The position numbers and the translations under genes were made by a program. DNA of 64,000 nucleotides from Janibacter corallicola NBRC 107790 (GTDB taxonomy: Bacteria; Actinomycetota; Actinomycetes; Actinomycetales; Dermatophilaceae). Positions 16,065 to 24,210 of this stretch are shown one piece after another. Numbering within the stretch: position 1 is the stretch's first letter; the number at the start of each line of letters is the position of its first letter. The notes beneath the pieces are model-generated. The model did no database searches. It worked only from the letters and a program-made list of their open reading frames with translations, and was not told the origin of the DNA. Location of the stretch: the NCBI RefSeq assembly GCF_001570965.1, contig NZ_BCSR01000004.1:62001-126000 (forward strand), given 5' to 3'.

Positions 16065-17066
16065 TTAGCGCTGCGCGGCCCGCGTCGCGATGCCGTCCGG
16101 CATCGCGGGACCGAGGAGCTCCTGCGCGCGCAGCAGGCGGATGAGGACGTCCGCCCGGTAGGTCTCGCGCTCCGCGGCCGGGTACTCGTGGAAGCCGCGT
16201 CCGTCCTGCAGTCCGTTGCGGCCGTCCAGGTTGCGCTCGACGATGTCCGGCACCGCGTACCGGTACTCGTCGACGTGCTCGGCGAGGTAACGGCCGGCGT
16301 GGTGCAGGGTGTCGTTGCCGCCGAAGTCGACGAACTCGAGCACGCCCATGCTCGCGAAGCGGAACCCGAGCCCGAAGCGGGTCGCGGTGTCGATGTCCTC
16401 AGGGGTCGCCACGCCTTCGTCCACGAGCCGGGCCGCCTCGTTCATGATGAGGGCCTGCAGCCGGGGGACGATGTAGCCCGGGGTGGGCCCGCAGACGACA
16501 GGGACCTTGCCGATGGCCTCCAGGTGCGCGCGGACGTCGGCGACGACCGCGGGGTCCGTGCCGGGGTGGACACTCAGCTCGACGAGCGGCACGACGAAGG
16601 CCGGGTTGAGCCAGTGGGCGTTGAGGAAGCGCCCTGGCGTCTGCAGCATCCCGGACAGCTCCGTGACGAGCATGGCCGAGGTCGTTGACCCGACCGGCGT
16701 GTGCGGGGTGGTGTGCTCGCTGATCAGGGCGAAGGCGGCCCGCTTGGCCTCCTCGGTCTCGGGGACGGCCTCGTAGACGAGTCCGGCCCGCGAGAGCACC
16801 TCGGGCGCCTGCTCCGGTCGGGCGACGGTGAGGAGGGAGGCGCAGTGCTCGAGGCACTCCGGGGCGAGGGCACCCAGATCCACGAGCCGGGCGAGGTCAC
16901 CCCGCACGTCGGCGGCGACGGCCGCGGCGAAGGCGGTCGCGCCGTCGGCGTCGCGCTCCTTGATGTCCAGGAGGGTCACCGGGACCTCGCCGAGCACGTG
17001 CGCGATGGCGATCCCCCGGCCCATGCGTCCGCCCCCGACGGAGACGACAGGCCCGAGGGTGCTCAT
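16065..17066 (-). CDS. 3-hydroxyacyl-CoA dehydrogenase-family enzyme
   Basis: NAD-dependent dehydrogenase of 333 residues with the single-copy HCDH architecture: N-terminal Rossmann fold (VVSVGGGRMGRGIAIAHVLG), NAD domain end at GSTTSAML, NAHWLNPAFVVPLVEL, and a C-terminal helical domain (GYIVPRLQALIMNEAARLVDEGVA, truncated here). The AHWLNP and PGYIVPRL patterns are closer to the L-carnitine/lambda-crystallin/gulonate dehydrogenase branch than to fatty-acid FadB, so the substrate may be a small hydroxy acid rather than an acyl-CoA. Its start overlaps the stop of the opine-dehydrogenase-like gene by four bases, so the two are cotranslated. Substrate unknown. Confidence 0.83.
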   Translation of the reverse strand: MSTLGPVVSVGGGRMGRGIAIAHVLGEVPVTLLDIKERDADGATAFAAAVAADVRGDLARLVDLGALAPECLEHCASLLTVARPEQAPEVLSRAGLVYEAVPETEEAKRAAFALISEHTTPHTPVGSTTSAMLVTELSGMLQTPGRFLNAHWLNPAFVVPLVELSVHPGTDPAVVADVRAHLEAIGKVPVVCGPTPGYIVPRLQALIMNEAARLVDEGVATPEDIDTATRFGLGFRFASMGVLEFVDFGGNDTLHHAGRYLAEHVDEYRYAVPDIVERNLDGRNGLQDGRGFHEYPAAERETYRADVLIRLLRAQELLGPAMPDGIATRAAQR

Positions 17067-18145
17067 CGCCGGCCCTCGGAGAGCAGGGAGGTCAGCTGAT
17101 CGCGCGTGAGCCCTGCCAGGCCGAGGGATCCCAGCGTCCGCCCGCTCTGACGCAGGTCCTCGCCGACAACCGCGCCGGCGAGCGCCAGCAGCCCGGACGC
17201 GACGGGGACGTCAACCCCTGCCCACGCGGCGACCGAGACGAGGAAGGCCAGGCCGAGTGCGGTGTCCTCGCGCATGTAACGGTGCTCGTGCAGGTCGATC
17301 TTCTCGCGCCAGTCGCCGCTGTCGACGAGCTTGGCGTGCGAAGAGGTGTCGCCGTACATCCACTGGTCGTTCTCGTAGTGGTCCGCCAGTGGGAAGTGCG
17401 GGGTGCCGTAGCCGAGCGCCTCACGAACCCGGATCCGCTCGTGGTCCAGGGCCGTCGTGACGGCCCGGATCGACGGCTGCGTGCCCTCGTTGTGGATGTC
17501 CCAGGCAGGGAAGTGCTCCAGCGGGCCGGCATTCATCAGGATCAGCGGTGGGTGGATGATCGGCCCGGCGTTCATCAGTGCCCCGGACAGCGCGTCCTCG
17601 CAGCGCTCGACCGAGGGGAAGGCCTTGCCGATGACCTCCAGCGCGCGGTCGGTGTCGGCCGCGGGGTAGACGCCAGTGGGCAGCCGGGTCGCACGCGCCG
17701 AGATGTTGATGACCGTGTCGCCGTGCTTGCGCGCCAGCCAGGGCAGGGTGCCGGTCTCGGCCCACGCCACCGTGGCAGTGTTCCCCGACTCGCGCACGAT
17801 CTCGCTCATGACCCAGGAGCCGAAGGTGCCCGGGGGAAGGAAGACGACCTGGCCGTCGACCAGGTGGGGAGCCATCTCGGCGGCGATGTCCCGCTGCGCC
17901 ACCGCCGGCGAGGGGATCAGGACGAGATCGGCACCGGCGAGCGCCTCGGCGATGTCGGTGCAGGCTCCGGCGATCGTGACCTCGCGGCTCCCGTCCTCGT
18001 CCTTGAGGGTGAGGACGGGCCTCTCCAGCAGTGCGCCGAACTGCTCGGCCGACCGGCGCCACAGCCGTACCTCATGGCCCTGCTCACCCAAGTCCGCAGC
18101 GGCCGCGTAGCAGCCGTGCCCACCACCCAGCACTGCAATTTTCAC
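17063..18145 (-). CDS. Opine (octopine/nopaline) dehydrogenase-family protein
   Basis: About 360 residues: N-terminal Rossmann fold (KIAVLGGGHGCYAAAADLG), a central linker (FLPPGTFGSWVMSEI) and a C-terminal helical domain with the NAD/NADP octopine/nopaline dehydrogenase features (NAGPIIHPPLILMNAG; HYENDQWMYG). The family oxidises or forms N-(carboxyalkyl) amino acids and related secondary amines. The conserved His in PIIHPP corresponds to the family's catalytic His. I chose the GTG that directly begins the Rossmann strand; a TTG 36 bases upstream is possible, and neither has a clear ribosome site, so the mRNA may be leaderless. It is first in a run leading to a hydroxy-acid dehydrogenase and a TRAP transporter. 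Confidence 0.8.
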   Translation of the reverse strand: MKIAVLGGGHGCYAAAADLGEQGHEVRLWRRSAEQFGALLERPVLTLKDEDGSREVTIAGACTDIAEALAGADLVLIPSPAVAQRDIAAEMAPHLVDGQVVFLPPGTFGSWVMSEIVRESGNTATVAWAETGTLPWLARKHGDTVINISARATRLPTGVYPAADTDRALEVIGKAFPSVERCEDALSGALMNAGPIIHPPLILMNAGPLEHFPAWDIHNEGTQPSIRAVTTALDHERIRVREALGYGTPHFPLADHYENDQWMYGDTSSHAKLVDSGDWREKIDLHEHRYMREDTALGLAFLVSVAAWAGVDVPVASGLLALAGAVVGEDLRQSGRTLGSLGLAGLTRDQLTSLLSEGRR

Positions 18146-18422
18146 GTCAATGTCCGATCTTCGGATGTCAGGTCGAAACAACGCTTTCGAGCCTATTCAG
18201 CGGAAAATGGACAATTCAACGGAAAAGGACTCATGATGTCCTTTATCGCAATAGGGGAAATCCTTATGAACGGGGTCCGGTCATCCCCGCTGGAACCCCA
18301 CTCGAAGTCCGCGAGCGCCGCTACGCGTGGGCCACTTCTGGACACTGAGCGAGGTTCGGCGAAGGGGGCCGCCGCCGAGTCCGTGGGCTAACCTCCCCAC
18401 GAGACCGACCACGGAGGAGATC
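18146..18422. promoter_or_regulatory. Low-GC divergent region with palindrome
   Basis: 277 bases between the opine-dehydrogenase-like gene and the lipoprotein gene. The first ~130 bases are distinctly AT-richer than anything nearby. A perfect inverted repeat TCCGA-TCT-TCGGA sits at 18153-18165, eight bases upstream of the chosen GTG start, so it is a candidate operator for the minus-strand operon. An AAAAGGACTCATGATGTCCTTT element with GGAC/GTCC arms lies at about 18222-18243. One copy of the CGAAGGGGG nonamer begins at 18360. Confidence 0.45.
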
Positions 18423-18818
18423 TTGGGACAGCGCACCGCCGCGGCCACCTGCTCACTGCTGGTCCTCACCGGCTGTGGCCTCGTCGGCGAACCCGACCCG
18501 GTCCCACTCACGATCGTCTCCAGCGACTGGAGCGGCTGGGTCGAGGGCCAGGGATCAAGCGAGGGCTCGCGCGACGTCGAGGCCACCGAGGGCGAGAGCA
18601 TCGACCTCGCCGACGACCTCGAGGTCACCTTCACCGAGGTCGAGGAGGACTCGGTGCGGATCCGGACCAGTCAGCACATGTCACCGACGAGCGAGGACGG
18701 CGGCCTCGACCTGAACTCCACGCAGACCGACTTCACCGTCGAGCGCGGGGAGACGCTCGAGATCGTCACGCCCACCATGGACTCCGGCACGACCTACGAG
18801 TTCAGCTTCACGGAGTGA
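18423..18818 (+). CDS. Small secreted lipoprotein
   Basis: A 131-residue protein of unknown function. A TTG start preceded by GGAGG (five-base spacing) gives MGQRTAAATCSLLVLTGC, a lipoprotein signal with the lipidated Cys at residue 18. The mature domain is acidic, Ser/Thr-rich and beta-strand-like (LEVTFTEVEEDSVRIRTS; YEFSFTE), so it should be displayed outside the membrane. A longer in-frame extension upstream would bury the signal and was not used. It is convergent with the endonuclease gene, with only four bases between stops. Confidence 0.68.
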   Translation: MGQRTAAATCSLLVLTGCGLVGEPDPVPLTIVSSDWSGWVEGQGSSEGSRDVEATEGESIDLADDLEVTFTEVEEDSVRIRTSQHMSPTSEDGGLDLNSTQTDFTVERGETLEIVTPTMDSGTTYEFSFTE

Positions 18819-18822
18819 GCCT

Positions 18823-20007
18823 TCAGAAGATCGACTCGACCCACTCCGGGTGGTCGACGAAGGGGTTCCGGTTGCCCTGCCAGTTCTCGAAGATCCGCTC
18901 GTTGCGCCGCTGCTCGAAGTCACTGGGCGGGTCCGCCTCGTTCCACTGCTTGAGCGTGGACAGCTTGCCGAGGTAGGGCTCCGAACCGTTGTCCACCTGG
19001 TCGTTGACCTCGAGGTCGGGGAAGCCGTCACCCCCTTCGTAGCGCACCGCCATGTAGAACACCATCCGCGCGACATCACCCTTGACCTCGTCCCGCGGCT
19101 CCCACGAGTCCTCGTCGTGGTAACTGCCGGTGGCCTCGTCGTGCGGCTCCCCGCCGTTGTCGAAGTCGAGGTTGCCCCGCGAGGAGTTGACCGTGGTGTC
19201 GGTGGGCCGCAGGTGGTGCAGGTCGGTGCCCGGCCCCATCGTCGTGCCGAAGTCGCCGTGACTCTTCGCCCAGACGTGCTCACGATTCCAGTTGTCCACT
19301 CCCCCACCGTTGTTCGACTTCGGCGAGGACTCACCGGAGTAGAGGAGGATGACGTCGTTCGTGCTCTGCGGGTCCTCGTCGACGTCCTTGATGCCCTCCC
19401 ACACCTCGTCGTAGGAGAGGACCGTCTGGTTGCTGATGATCGTGTGCAGCTCGTCGCGCAGCGCCTCCCCCGTGAGCCCCTCGGTGCCGTCGTAGTAGCT
19501 GCCCGGCTCGGGATCGCCCGGCTCGCCGGGGTCGCCCGGGTCGCTGCCGTCGGAGACCCGGGCGATCCCGGAGGTCCCGGTCAGCCCGCCGTGGGCGAAG
19601 TAGCTCGACAGCTCACCGGTGACCTCGACCTCCTGGCCGAGGAGGTCGGGATTGGTGCTGAGCCCCCACTGCTCCCGCAGCCCGTCGGGCACCTGCACGT
19701 AGAGCATCCGGGCGGTGTCGGTCTCGTCCGGGTCGGTCGCGATCGCGACGGCGTAGTCGCTCGGGAAGTCGCCGGTGACGACCCTCTCGCTCGAGACCGG
19801 CTGGCCGACGATGTACCCCCGCACCGCCTGAGTCGAACCGTCCTGCTGGTCCAGCGCCTCCGCGACGGTGAGCGGTGTCGCGGCGGAGGCCGATTGCACC
19901 GAGACCGAGCCGGTCGGCTGGTCGACGGCCTGCGAAGGGAGCGTCGGCAGGGCGAGGAGGCCGGCAGCGGCGGAGACGCCGATCAGTCGACGGAGGGTGC
20001 GGGACAT
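18823..20007 (-). CDS. Secreted endonuclease I with N-terminal OB-like domain
   Basis: Extracellular nuclease of 394 residues. A Sec signal peptide (MSRTLRRLIGVSAAAGLLAL, cleavage near SQA-VD) is followed by an OB-fold/DUF6359-type domain (about residues 45-150, TVAEALDQQDGSTQAVRGYI; EVTGELSSYF), a Gly-Asp-Pro linker, and an endonuclease I (EndA/NucM/BsnI) beta-beta-alpha metal domain with NWNREHVWAKSHG, TDLHHLRP and RGNLDF. The His in NREHVW and the metal ligands are present. The likely role is degradation of extracellular DNA or RNA for nutrients. Family identification is secure; the substrate preference is not visible. Confidence 0.9.
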   Translation of the reverse strand: MSRTLRRLIGVSAAAGLLALPTLPSQAVDQPTGSVSVQSASAATPLTVAEALDQQDGSTQAVRGYIVGQPVSSERVVTGDFPSDYAVAIATDPDETDTARMLYVQVPDGLREQWGLSTNPDLLGQEVEVTGELSSYFAHGGLTGTSGIARVSDGSDPGDPGEPGDPEPGSYYDGTEGLTGEALRDELHTIISNQTVLSYDEVWEGIKDVDEDPQSTNDVILLYSGESSPKSNNGGGVDNWNREHVWAKSHGDFGTTMGPGTDLHHLRPTDTTVNSSRGNLDFDNGGEPHDEATGSYHDEDSWEPRDEVKGDVARMVFYMAVRYEGGDGFPDLEVNDQVDNGSEPYLGKLSTLKQWNEADPPSDFEQRRNERIFENWQGNRNPFVDHPEWVESIF

Positions 20008-20138
20008 GGGTGGACCTCACAGGTGGACGACGGGGTTCACCCCCATGCTCGTGACCGCCGCCACCTCCCGGGTGAACTCCGGGTCAGGGGAGGGTCGGGA
20101 TTTCTCCCGCACTCCCCCTTCGCGCCACTGGACCGATC

Positions 20139-21176
20139 TCAGATCGTCGCGGCGTCGATGACGAAGCGGTACCGCACGTCGGAGGCGACGACGCGGTCCC
20201 AGGCCTCGTTGACCTTCTCCGCGGGGATGACCTCGACCTGGGCGCCGATGCCCTTCTCGGCGCAGAAGTCGAGCATCTCCTGGGTCGCGGGGATGCCGCC
20301 GATGTTGGACCCGGAGAGGGACTTGCCGCCCATGATCAGCGAGAACGCCGGCACCTCGAAGGGCTCGACCGGTGCACCGACGTTGACGAAGGTGCCCTCC
20401 GGGGCGAGCATCGCCATGTACTGCCGGATTGGTAGCTCCGCGCTGACGGTGGAGAGGATGAGGTCGAACTCTCCGCGCAGGTCGGTGAACGTCGACTCCT
20501 CGCTCGTCGCCCGGTACTCGCTGGCGCCGAGCGCGAGGCCGTCCTCCTGCTTCTTCAACGACTGGGACAGCACGGTGACCTCGGCGCCGAGGGCGACGGC
20601 CAGCTGGACGCCCATGTGCCCCAGGCCGCCGAGACCGACGACGGCGACCTTCGAGCCGGGACCGACCCCCCAGCGGCGCAGCGGCGACCACGTCGTGATG
20701 CCGGCGCACAGCAGCGGCGCGGCGACGTCGAGCCCGATCCCCTCCGGGATCCGCAGCACGAAGTCCGCGTCGACGACGACGTGGGTGGAGTAGCCGCCCT
20801 GGGTGATCGAGCCGTCGCGGTCCTTCGCCGCGTACGTGCCGATCTGGTCGGGGCAGTACTGCTCGTTCCCCGCACGGCACTGCTCGCACTCACCGCAGGA
20901 GTTCACGAGGCAACCGACGCCGACCCGGTCACCCACGGCGTGCGTGGTCACGGCGGAGCCGACCTCGGCGACGGTGCCGGCGATCTCGTGGCCCACGACG
21001 AGCGGGTAGGGCACGTCGCCCCACTCCGCACGCGCGGTGTGGATGTCGCTGTGGCACACCCCGGCATAGGCGATCTCGATGAGGACGTCGTTCTCGCCGA
21101 CGTCGCGACGCTCGATCGTCGTCGGGGTCAGGGGTTCGGTGGCGGCGGTGGCCGCCCAGGCCTTCACGGTGCGCAT
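20139..21176 (-). CDS. NAD(P)-dependent zinc alcohol dehydrogenase (CAD/YahK type)
   Basis: Medium-chain dehydrogenase of 345 residues. The catalytic zinc site is [11 protein letters not shown] and GHEIAG; the structural zinc Cys cluster is [15 protein letters not shown]; the cofactor fold has [13 protein letters not shown]. It belongs to the cinnamyl-alcohol/YahK group that reduces a broad range of aldehydes using NADPH. The ATG for MRTVKAWAA has an AGAGGAG ribosome site eight bases upstream; the longer upstream extension was rejected. It is monocistronic, flanked by a hairpin upstream and an intergenic region downstream. Confidence 0.91.
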   Translation of the reverse strand: MRTVKAWAATAATEPLTPTTIERRDVGENDVLIEIAYAGVCHSDIHTARAEWGDVPYPLVVGHEIAGTVAEVGSAVTTHAVGDRVGVGCLVNSCGECEQCRAGNEQYCPDQIGTYAAKDRDGSITQGGYSTHVVVDADFVLRIPEGIGLDVAAPLLCAGITTWSPLRRWGVGPGSKVAVVGLGGLGHMGVQLAVALGAEVTVLSQSLKKQEDGLALGASEYRATSEESTFTDLRGEFDLILSTVSAELPIRQYMAMLAPEGTFVNVGAPVEPFEVPAFSLIMGGKSLSGSNIGGIPATQEMLDFCAEKGIGAQVEVIPAEKVNEAWDRVVASDVRYRFVIDAATI

Positions 21177-21221
21177 GGGTGCGCTCCTCTCTCGCGGAGT
21201 CGACACCAGTCAACTCCGCCA

Positions 21222-21247
21222 CCCCCTTCGCCGCCAAACGAAGGGGG
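21222..21247 (-). terminator. Hairpin built from two inverted CGAAGGGGG copies
   Basis: Nine-base perfect stem (CCCCCTTCG / CGAAGGGGG) with an eight-base loop, 24 bases downstream of the stop of the DUF5602-like gene and upstream of the alcohol dehydrogenase start. It probably terminates minus-strand transcription, though no T-tract follows. Both arms are copies of the dispersed nonamer. Confidence 0.55.
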
Positions 21248-21271
21248 CCCGGGCGGCCACCGAACCGGCTC

Positions 21272-22348
21272 TCAAGCGGCCTGCCGGTACTCGAAGGCCT
21301 CGAGCGTCGTCGTCAGCTCCTTCCGGTTCTCCCGGTAGCGCATGCAGTACTCCGTCGGGTACCAGCCGGACTCCTGCCACGCGTCCGGCTGCTTGATCTC
21401 GTGACACCCCTCCTCGATGCTCCCGTCGACCAGACCGGCGTACCAGTCGTGGGTGACCATCGGCTCGTAGAAGGTCACCTCGTCGTCCCACACCCCGTAG
21501 ATGAATGTGTGGCTGAAGTCCCCGCCGTTGTGCTCGGGCGAGGTGAGGTCGGCCAGGTGGTTGCCCATGGCCGGCTCGACGGCATCGAGGTCCTCGAAGT
21601 CCGGGTGCAGGTAGCGTTCGGCCGGCAGGTCCTTGCCCTTCGGGTAGTCGTCGCAGTGCACGAGGACGTTGCACGGACCCGGCCGGATCGCCAGGCGCTC
21701 CTCGTTCGGCGTCATGTAGAAGTGCACGTCGAAGTGCGGCTTGTCGTAGACGCCGGGAGGCATGTGCCCCATGGGATTCCAGTTCGCCAGCACGTACTCG
21801 AGCGGGGTGTCGACGTTCGCACGGAAGTCCTCCCCGAGATGCAGAGCGTCTTCGTACCCGCCGGAGCACTCCTTCATCGGGTCCTGCGACCCGTCACCGT
21901 CCTTGTCGTAGCACCACAGCCCGTCCGTGGGCGGATCCTGCGGCAGGCCTTCGAGCGTCTCCTCCGACATCGCCAGGCCGACTGCGACGGGTGTGCCGTC
22001 CTCCTCGACGTGTGAGTACGCGGTCATGGTCCCGTCGCCGCGGACGGTGGACTCCCCGTACTCGGCACACGGCCCCCGGTAGGACAGGGTCGCGCGGATG
22101 ATGCCGTCGACGGCGACCCCGGGCACCCGAACGGTGTGCGCCCGGTCCGGCTCGTGCTTCGGCACGAGGCAGACCGGCACCTTCGCGCCCCCGCCGGCGG
22201 CCCCGCCCTCGTCAGGGGCGGCGCCACCCCCTTCGCTGCTGCCGGCGGACTCCTGCGCGGAGTCACCGGTGGTGAACAGTGTCGGCTGCGCGGTGGCCAC
22301 GGCCCCCACCGCGACCAGAGCCGTGCAGGACATGACGAGCTTCTTCAT
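21272..22348 (-). CDS. Secreted DUF5602/TTHB210-like protein
   Basis: Exported protein of 358 residues with a signal peptide (MKKLVMSCTALVAVGAVATA) and a Gly/Glu/Ala-rich linker. A domain rich in His, Asp and aromatic residues follows (NWNPMGHMPPGVYDKPHFDV, then HFYMTPNEERLAI), as in the TTHB210-like/DUF5602 family, whose members are extracytoplasmic and may bind metal. Four or more Cys pairs in the mature part suggest disulfides. Function is unknown. The start codon is embedded in a leader with two hairpins and an inverted repeat upstream (described separately), so expression is probably tightly controlled. Confidence 0.72.
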   Translation of the reverse strand: MKKLVMSCTALVAVGAVATAQPTLFTTGDSAQESAGSSEGGGAAPDEGGAAGGGAKVPVCLVPKHEPDRAHTVRVPGVAVDGIIRATLSYRGPCAEYGESTVRGDGTMTAYSHVEEDGTPVAVGLAMSEETLEGLPQDPPTDGLWCYDKDGDGSQDPMKECSGGYEDALHLGEDFRANVDTPLEYVLANWNPMGHMPPGVYDKPHFDVHFYMTPNEERLAIRPGPCNVLVHCDDYPKGKDLPAERYLHPDFEDLDAVEPAMGNHLADLTSPEHNGGDFSHTFIYGVWDDEVTFYEPMVTHDWYAGLVDGSIEEGCHEIKQPDAWQESGWYPTEYCMRYRENRKELTTTLEAFEYRQAA

Positions 22349-22409
22349 GGTTCCCCCCTGGAACCGGGGGGACCCCGTTGTCCCCCCGTAGACAATTCGA
22401 CCCTGTCTA
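22349..22409 (-). promoter_or_regulatory. Structured leader and operator of the DUF5602-like gene
   Basis: Reading toward the gene: an inverted repeat TAGACA-N9-TGTCTA (22389-22409), a nine-base stem hairpin CGGGGGGAC/GTCCCCCCG (22365-22388), then a six-base hairpin GGTTCC-N5-GGAACC (22349-22365). The last hairpin abuts the ATG and contains the purine-rich ribosome site. The first element looks like a dimeric repressor site over the promoter, and the last could mask the ribosome site. The geometry is seen directly; the function is inferred. Confidence 0.5.
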
Positions 22410-22451
22410 GTGCCTGCGAAGGGGACCGGCAAAGGCTTTTCTACTCAGGGA

Positions 22452-23804
22452 CTACAGCGAGGCGACCACCATCGTCGCGGCGAAGACGATCCCGGAGACG
22501 ATGAGGGTGACCGTCGTGAAGCCCATGACGTCACGGATCCGCAGCCGGGCGATCGCAAGCATCGGCAGCGCCCAGAAGGGCTGGATCATGTTCGTCCACT
22601 GGTCGCCGTACGAGACGCCCATGACGACGATCGCCGGGTCCACCCCGAGCTGCTTGGCGGCGTCGAGGAAGATCGGCGCCTGGATGGCGAACTGGCCTCC
22701 GCCGGAGGGCACGAAGACGTTGATGATGCCGCCCGCGAGGAATGCCCACAGCCCGAGAGTCGTCTCGTTCGAGATCGAGACGAAGAAGTCCGCGAGGATC
22801 GTGACCAGTCCGGTCGTGGTCATGATGCCCATGATCCCCGCATACAGCGGGAACTGGACGAGGATCTCGCCGACATTGGCCGCCGCCTTGCTGACGAGCG
22901 CGCCGAGCTCGCGGGTGTTGCGCACGAGGAGCAGCACGAGGCACAGGAAGGTCCAGTTGACGATGTCCAGCGTCACCGCCGCCCCTTCCTGCGCGAAGTA
23001 GATGACCAGGTAGGCGAGCAGCAGCAAGCCGGTGACGAGGGTGACGACCCGGGAGGTGTCGATCCGCTCGGCGGGTGTGGACTCGTCAGTGGTCTCGATC
23101 GGCTCGTTGCCCTGCGCGTCCTCGAGCGAGGCACCCTCGGGCAGCTCGATGACCCGGTCGTCCTTGCCCGGGGCCATGAGCATCATGGCGGTGACGACGA
23201 GCACCACCGTGACGGCCGCGCCGGCGATGTTCCACCACGAGAGCACGGTGTCGCTGAGCGGGATGGTCTGACCGATCTGCTTGTCCACGAAGCTGTCCGG
23301 CGTCGCCGCCGCCAGCGGCCCCGAGCCGGAGTAGCCCATGTGCCACACGACGAAGCCGGAGTAGCCGGCCGCGACGAGCAGGGGGTAGTGCAGTTTCATG
23401 CCGCGGTCCCGCCCCACCCGGGCCACCTCGATCGAGAGCAGTGCGGCGACGACGAGCCCCAGCCCCCAGGTGATGAGGGAGGCGATCGCGGCGCAGAGGG
23501 CGACGAAGCCGTAGGCCTGGGCAGGGCTCCTGGGCAGTCGGGCGAGCAGGTCCAGCAGCCGCCGCACCGGGCCGGTGTTGGCCAGCATGTATCCGAGCAG
23601 GAGCACGAGCGCCATCTGGGTCATGAAGGTCAGCAGCCCGGTCAGCCCGTCGCCCCAGGCACGCACCACCTCGACGGGCCCGCTGTCGGTGGCCAGCAGC
23701 GCGCCCACGCCGACGATGAGCGTGAGGGCCACCGCGAAGACGAAGGCGGTGGGCAGATAGCGTTCGGCCAGCCGCACGAGCGGCCGCGAGAGGGCCCTCA
23801 GCAT
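22452..23804 (-). CDS. Short-chain fatty acid transporter, AtoE family
   Basis: Polytopic membrane protein of 450 residues with about 11-12 hydrophobic helices. Conserved stretches such as GGIINVFVPSGGGQFAIQAP and YGDQWTNMIQPFWALPML mark the AtoE/TIGR00366 family, which takes up short-chain fatty acids such as butyrate or acetoacetate. The ATG giving MLRALSRP has AGGAGG six bases upstream; in-frame sequence further upstream is not membrane-like and was excluded. No thiolase or CoA-transferase genes lie beside it, so its physiological substrate here is open. Confidence 0.87.
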   Translation of the reverse strand: MLRALSRPLVRLAERYLPTAFVFAVALTLIVGVGALLATDSGPVEVVRAWGDGLTGLLTFMTQMALVLLLGYMLANTGPVRRLLDLLARLPRSPAQAYGFVALCAAIASLITWGLGLVVAALLSIEVARVGRDRGMKLHYPLLVAAGYSGFVVWHMGYSGSGPLAAATPDSFVDKQIGQTIPLSDTVLSWWNIAGAAVTVVLVVTAMMLMAPGKDDRVIELPEGASLEDAQGNEPIETTDESTPAERIDTSRVVTLVTGLLLLAYLVIYFAQEGAAVTLDIVNWTFLCLVLLLVRNTRELGALVSKAAANVGEILVQFPLYAGIMGIMTTTGLVTILADFFVSISNETTLGLWAFLAGGIINVFVPSGGGQFAIQAPIFLDAAKQLGVDPAIVVMGVSYGDQWTNMIQPFWALPMLAIARLRIRDVMGFTTVTLIVSGIVFAATMVVASL

Positions 23805-24020
23805 CGAAAGCCTCCTGGGTGGTGGGCGAGGGGACCCGCCACAGGGTAGAGCAGTGAGACCTGCCTCACCGGCAGCACGCCTTCGCGGTCCACGAAGGGA
23901 GTTCGCCTCGGCCCCGGCGAGGGGCGCGAGGGATTCCGCCACGCGGGGGGCCGCTTTACCGTTCTGTGACCTTCTGTATTACGGTCTACGGGCCGTCGCA
24001 TCCTGCGGCGGTCACCGCGA

Positions 24021-24200
24021 GGGCGCCGAACCCTGCCACTCTCGCGGCCGAAGACAAGATCTGGCAGGGGCGGGGGACCCAACCTCGGCCCACTCCTCTC
24101 GGGCCTTGGGGTGAAGTCCTCAGGTCGACGCGGACCGTCCGTGACGACCACCGGACGGGGTGGTCTCCATCCCAACCCGACAGCTAACCCCGCAGGCGCA
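24021..24200 (+). ncRNA. c-di-AMP riboswitch (ydaO/yuaA type), copy 1
   Basis: Leader RNA of the first NlpC/P60 gene. It contains the conserved blocks of the ydaO riboswitch: a 5' GCCGAACCCTGCC segment, the core GGCGGGGGACCCAACCTCGG, the GGGGTGAAGTCCTC block, and a final CCCAACCCGACAGCTAACCCC just before the ribosome site AGGAGAGAG. A second leader at 27275 shares nearly all of these blocks. This class binds cyclic di-AMP and usually switches expression off; in actinobacteria it typically precedes wall hydrolases of the Rpf and NlpC/P60 groups. Boundaries are approximate. Confidence 0.88.
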
Positions 24201-24210
24201 AGGAGAGAGA

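Noticed and set aside
23805-24020. A possible small gene between the AtoE-type transporter and the first riboswitch
   Set aside because: Short frames there lack ribosome sites and any recognisable pattern; the segment is better read as promoter and leader DNA.
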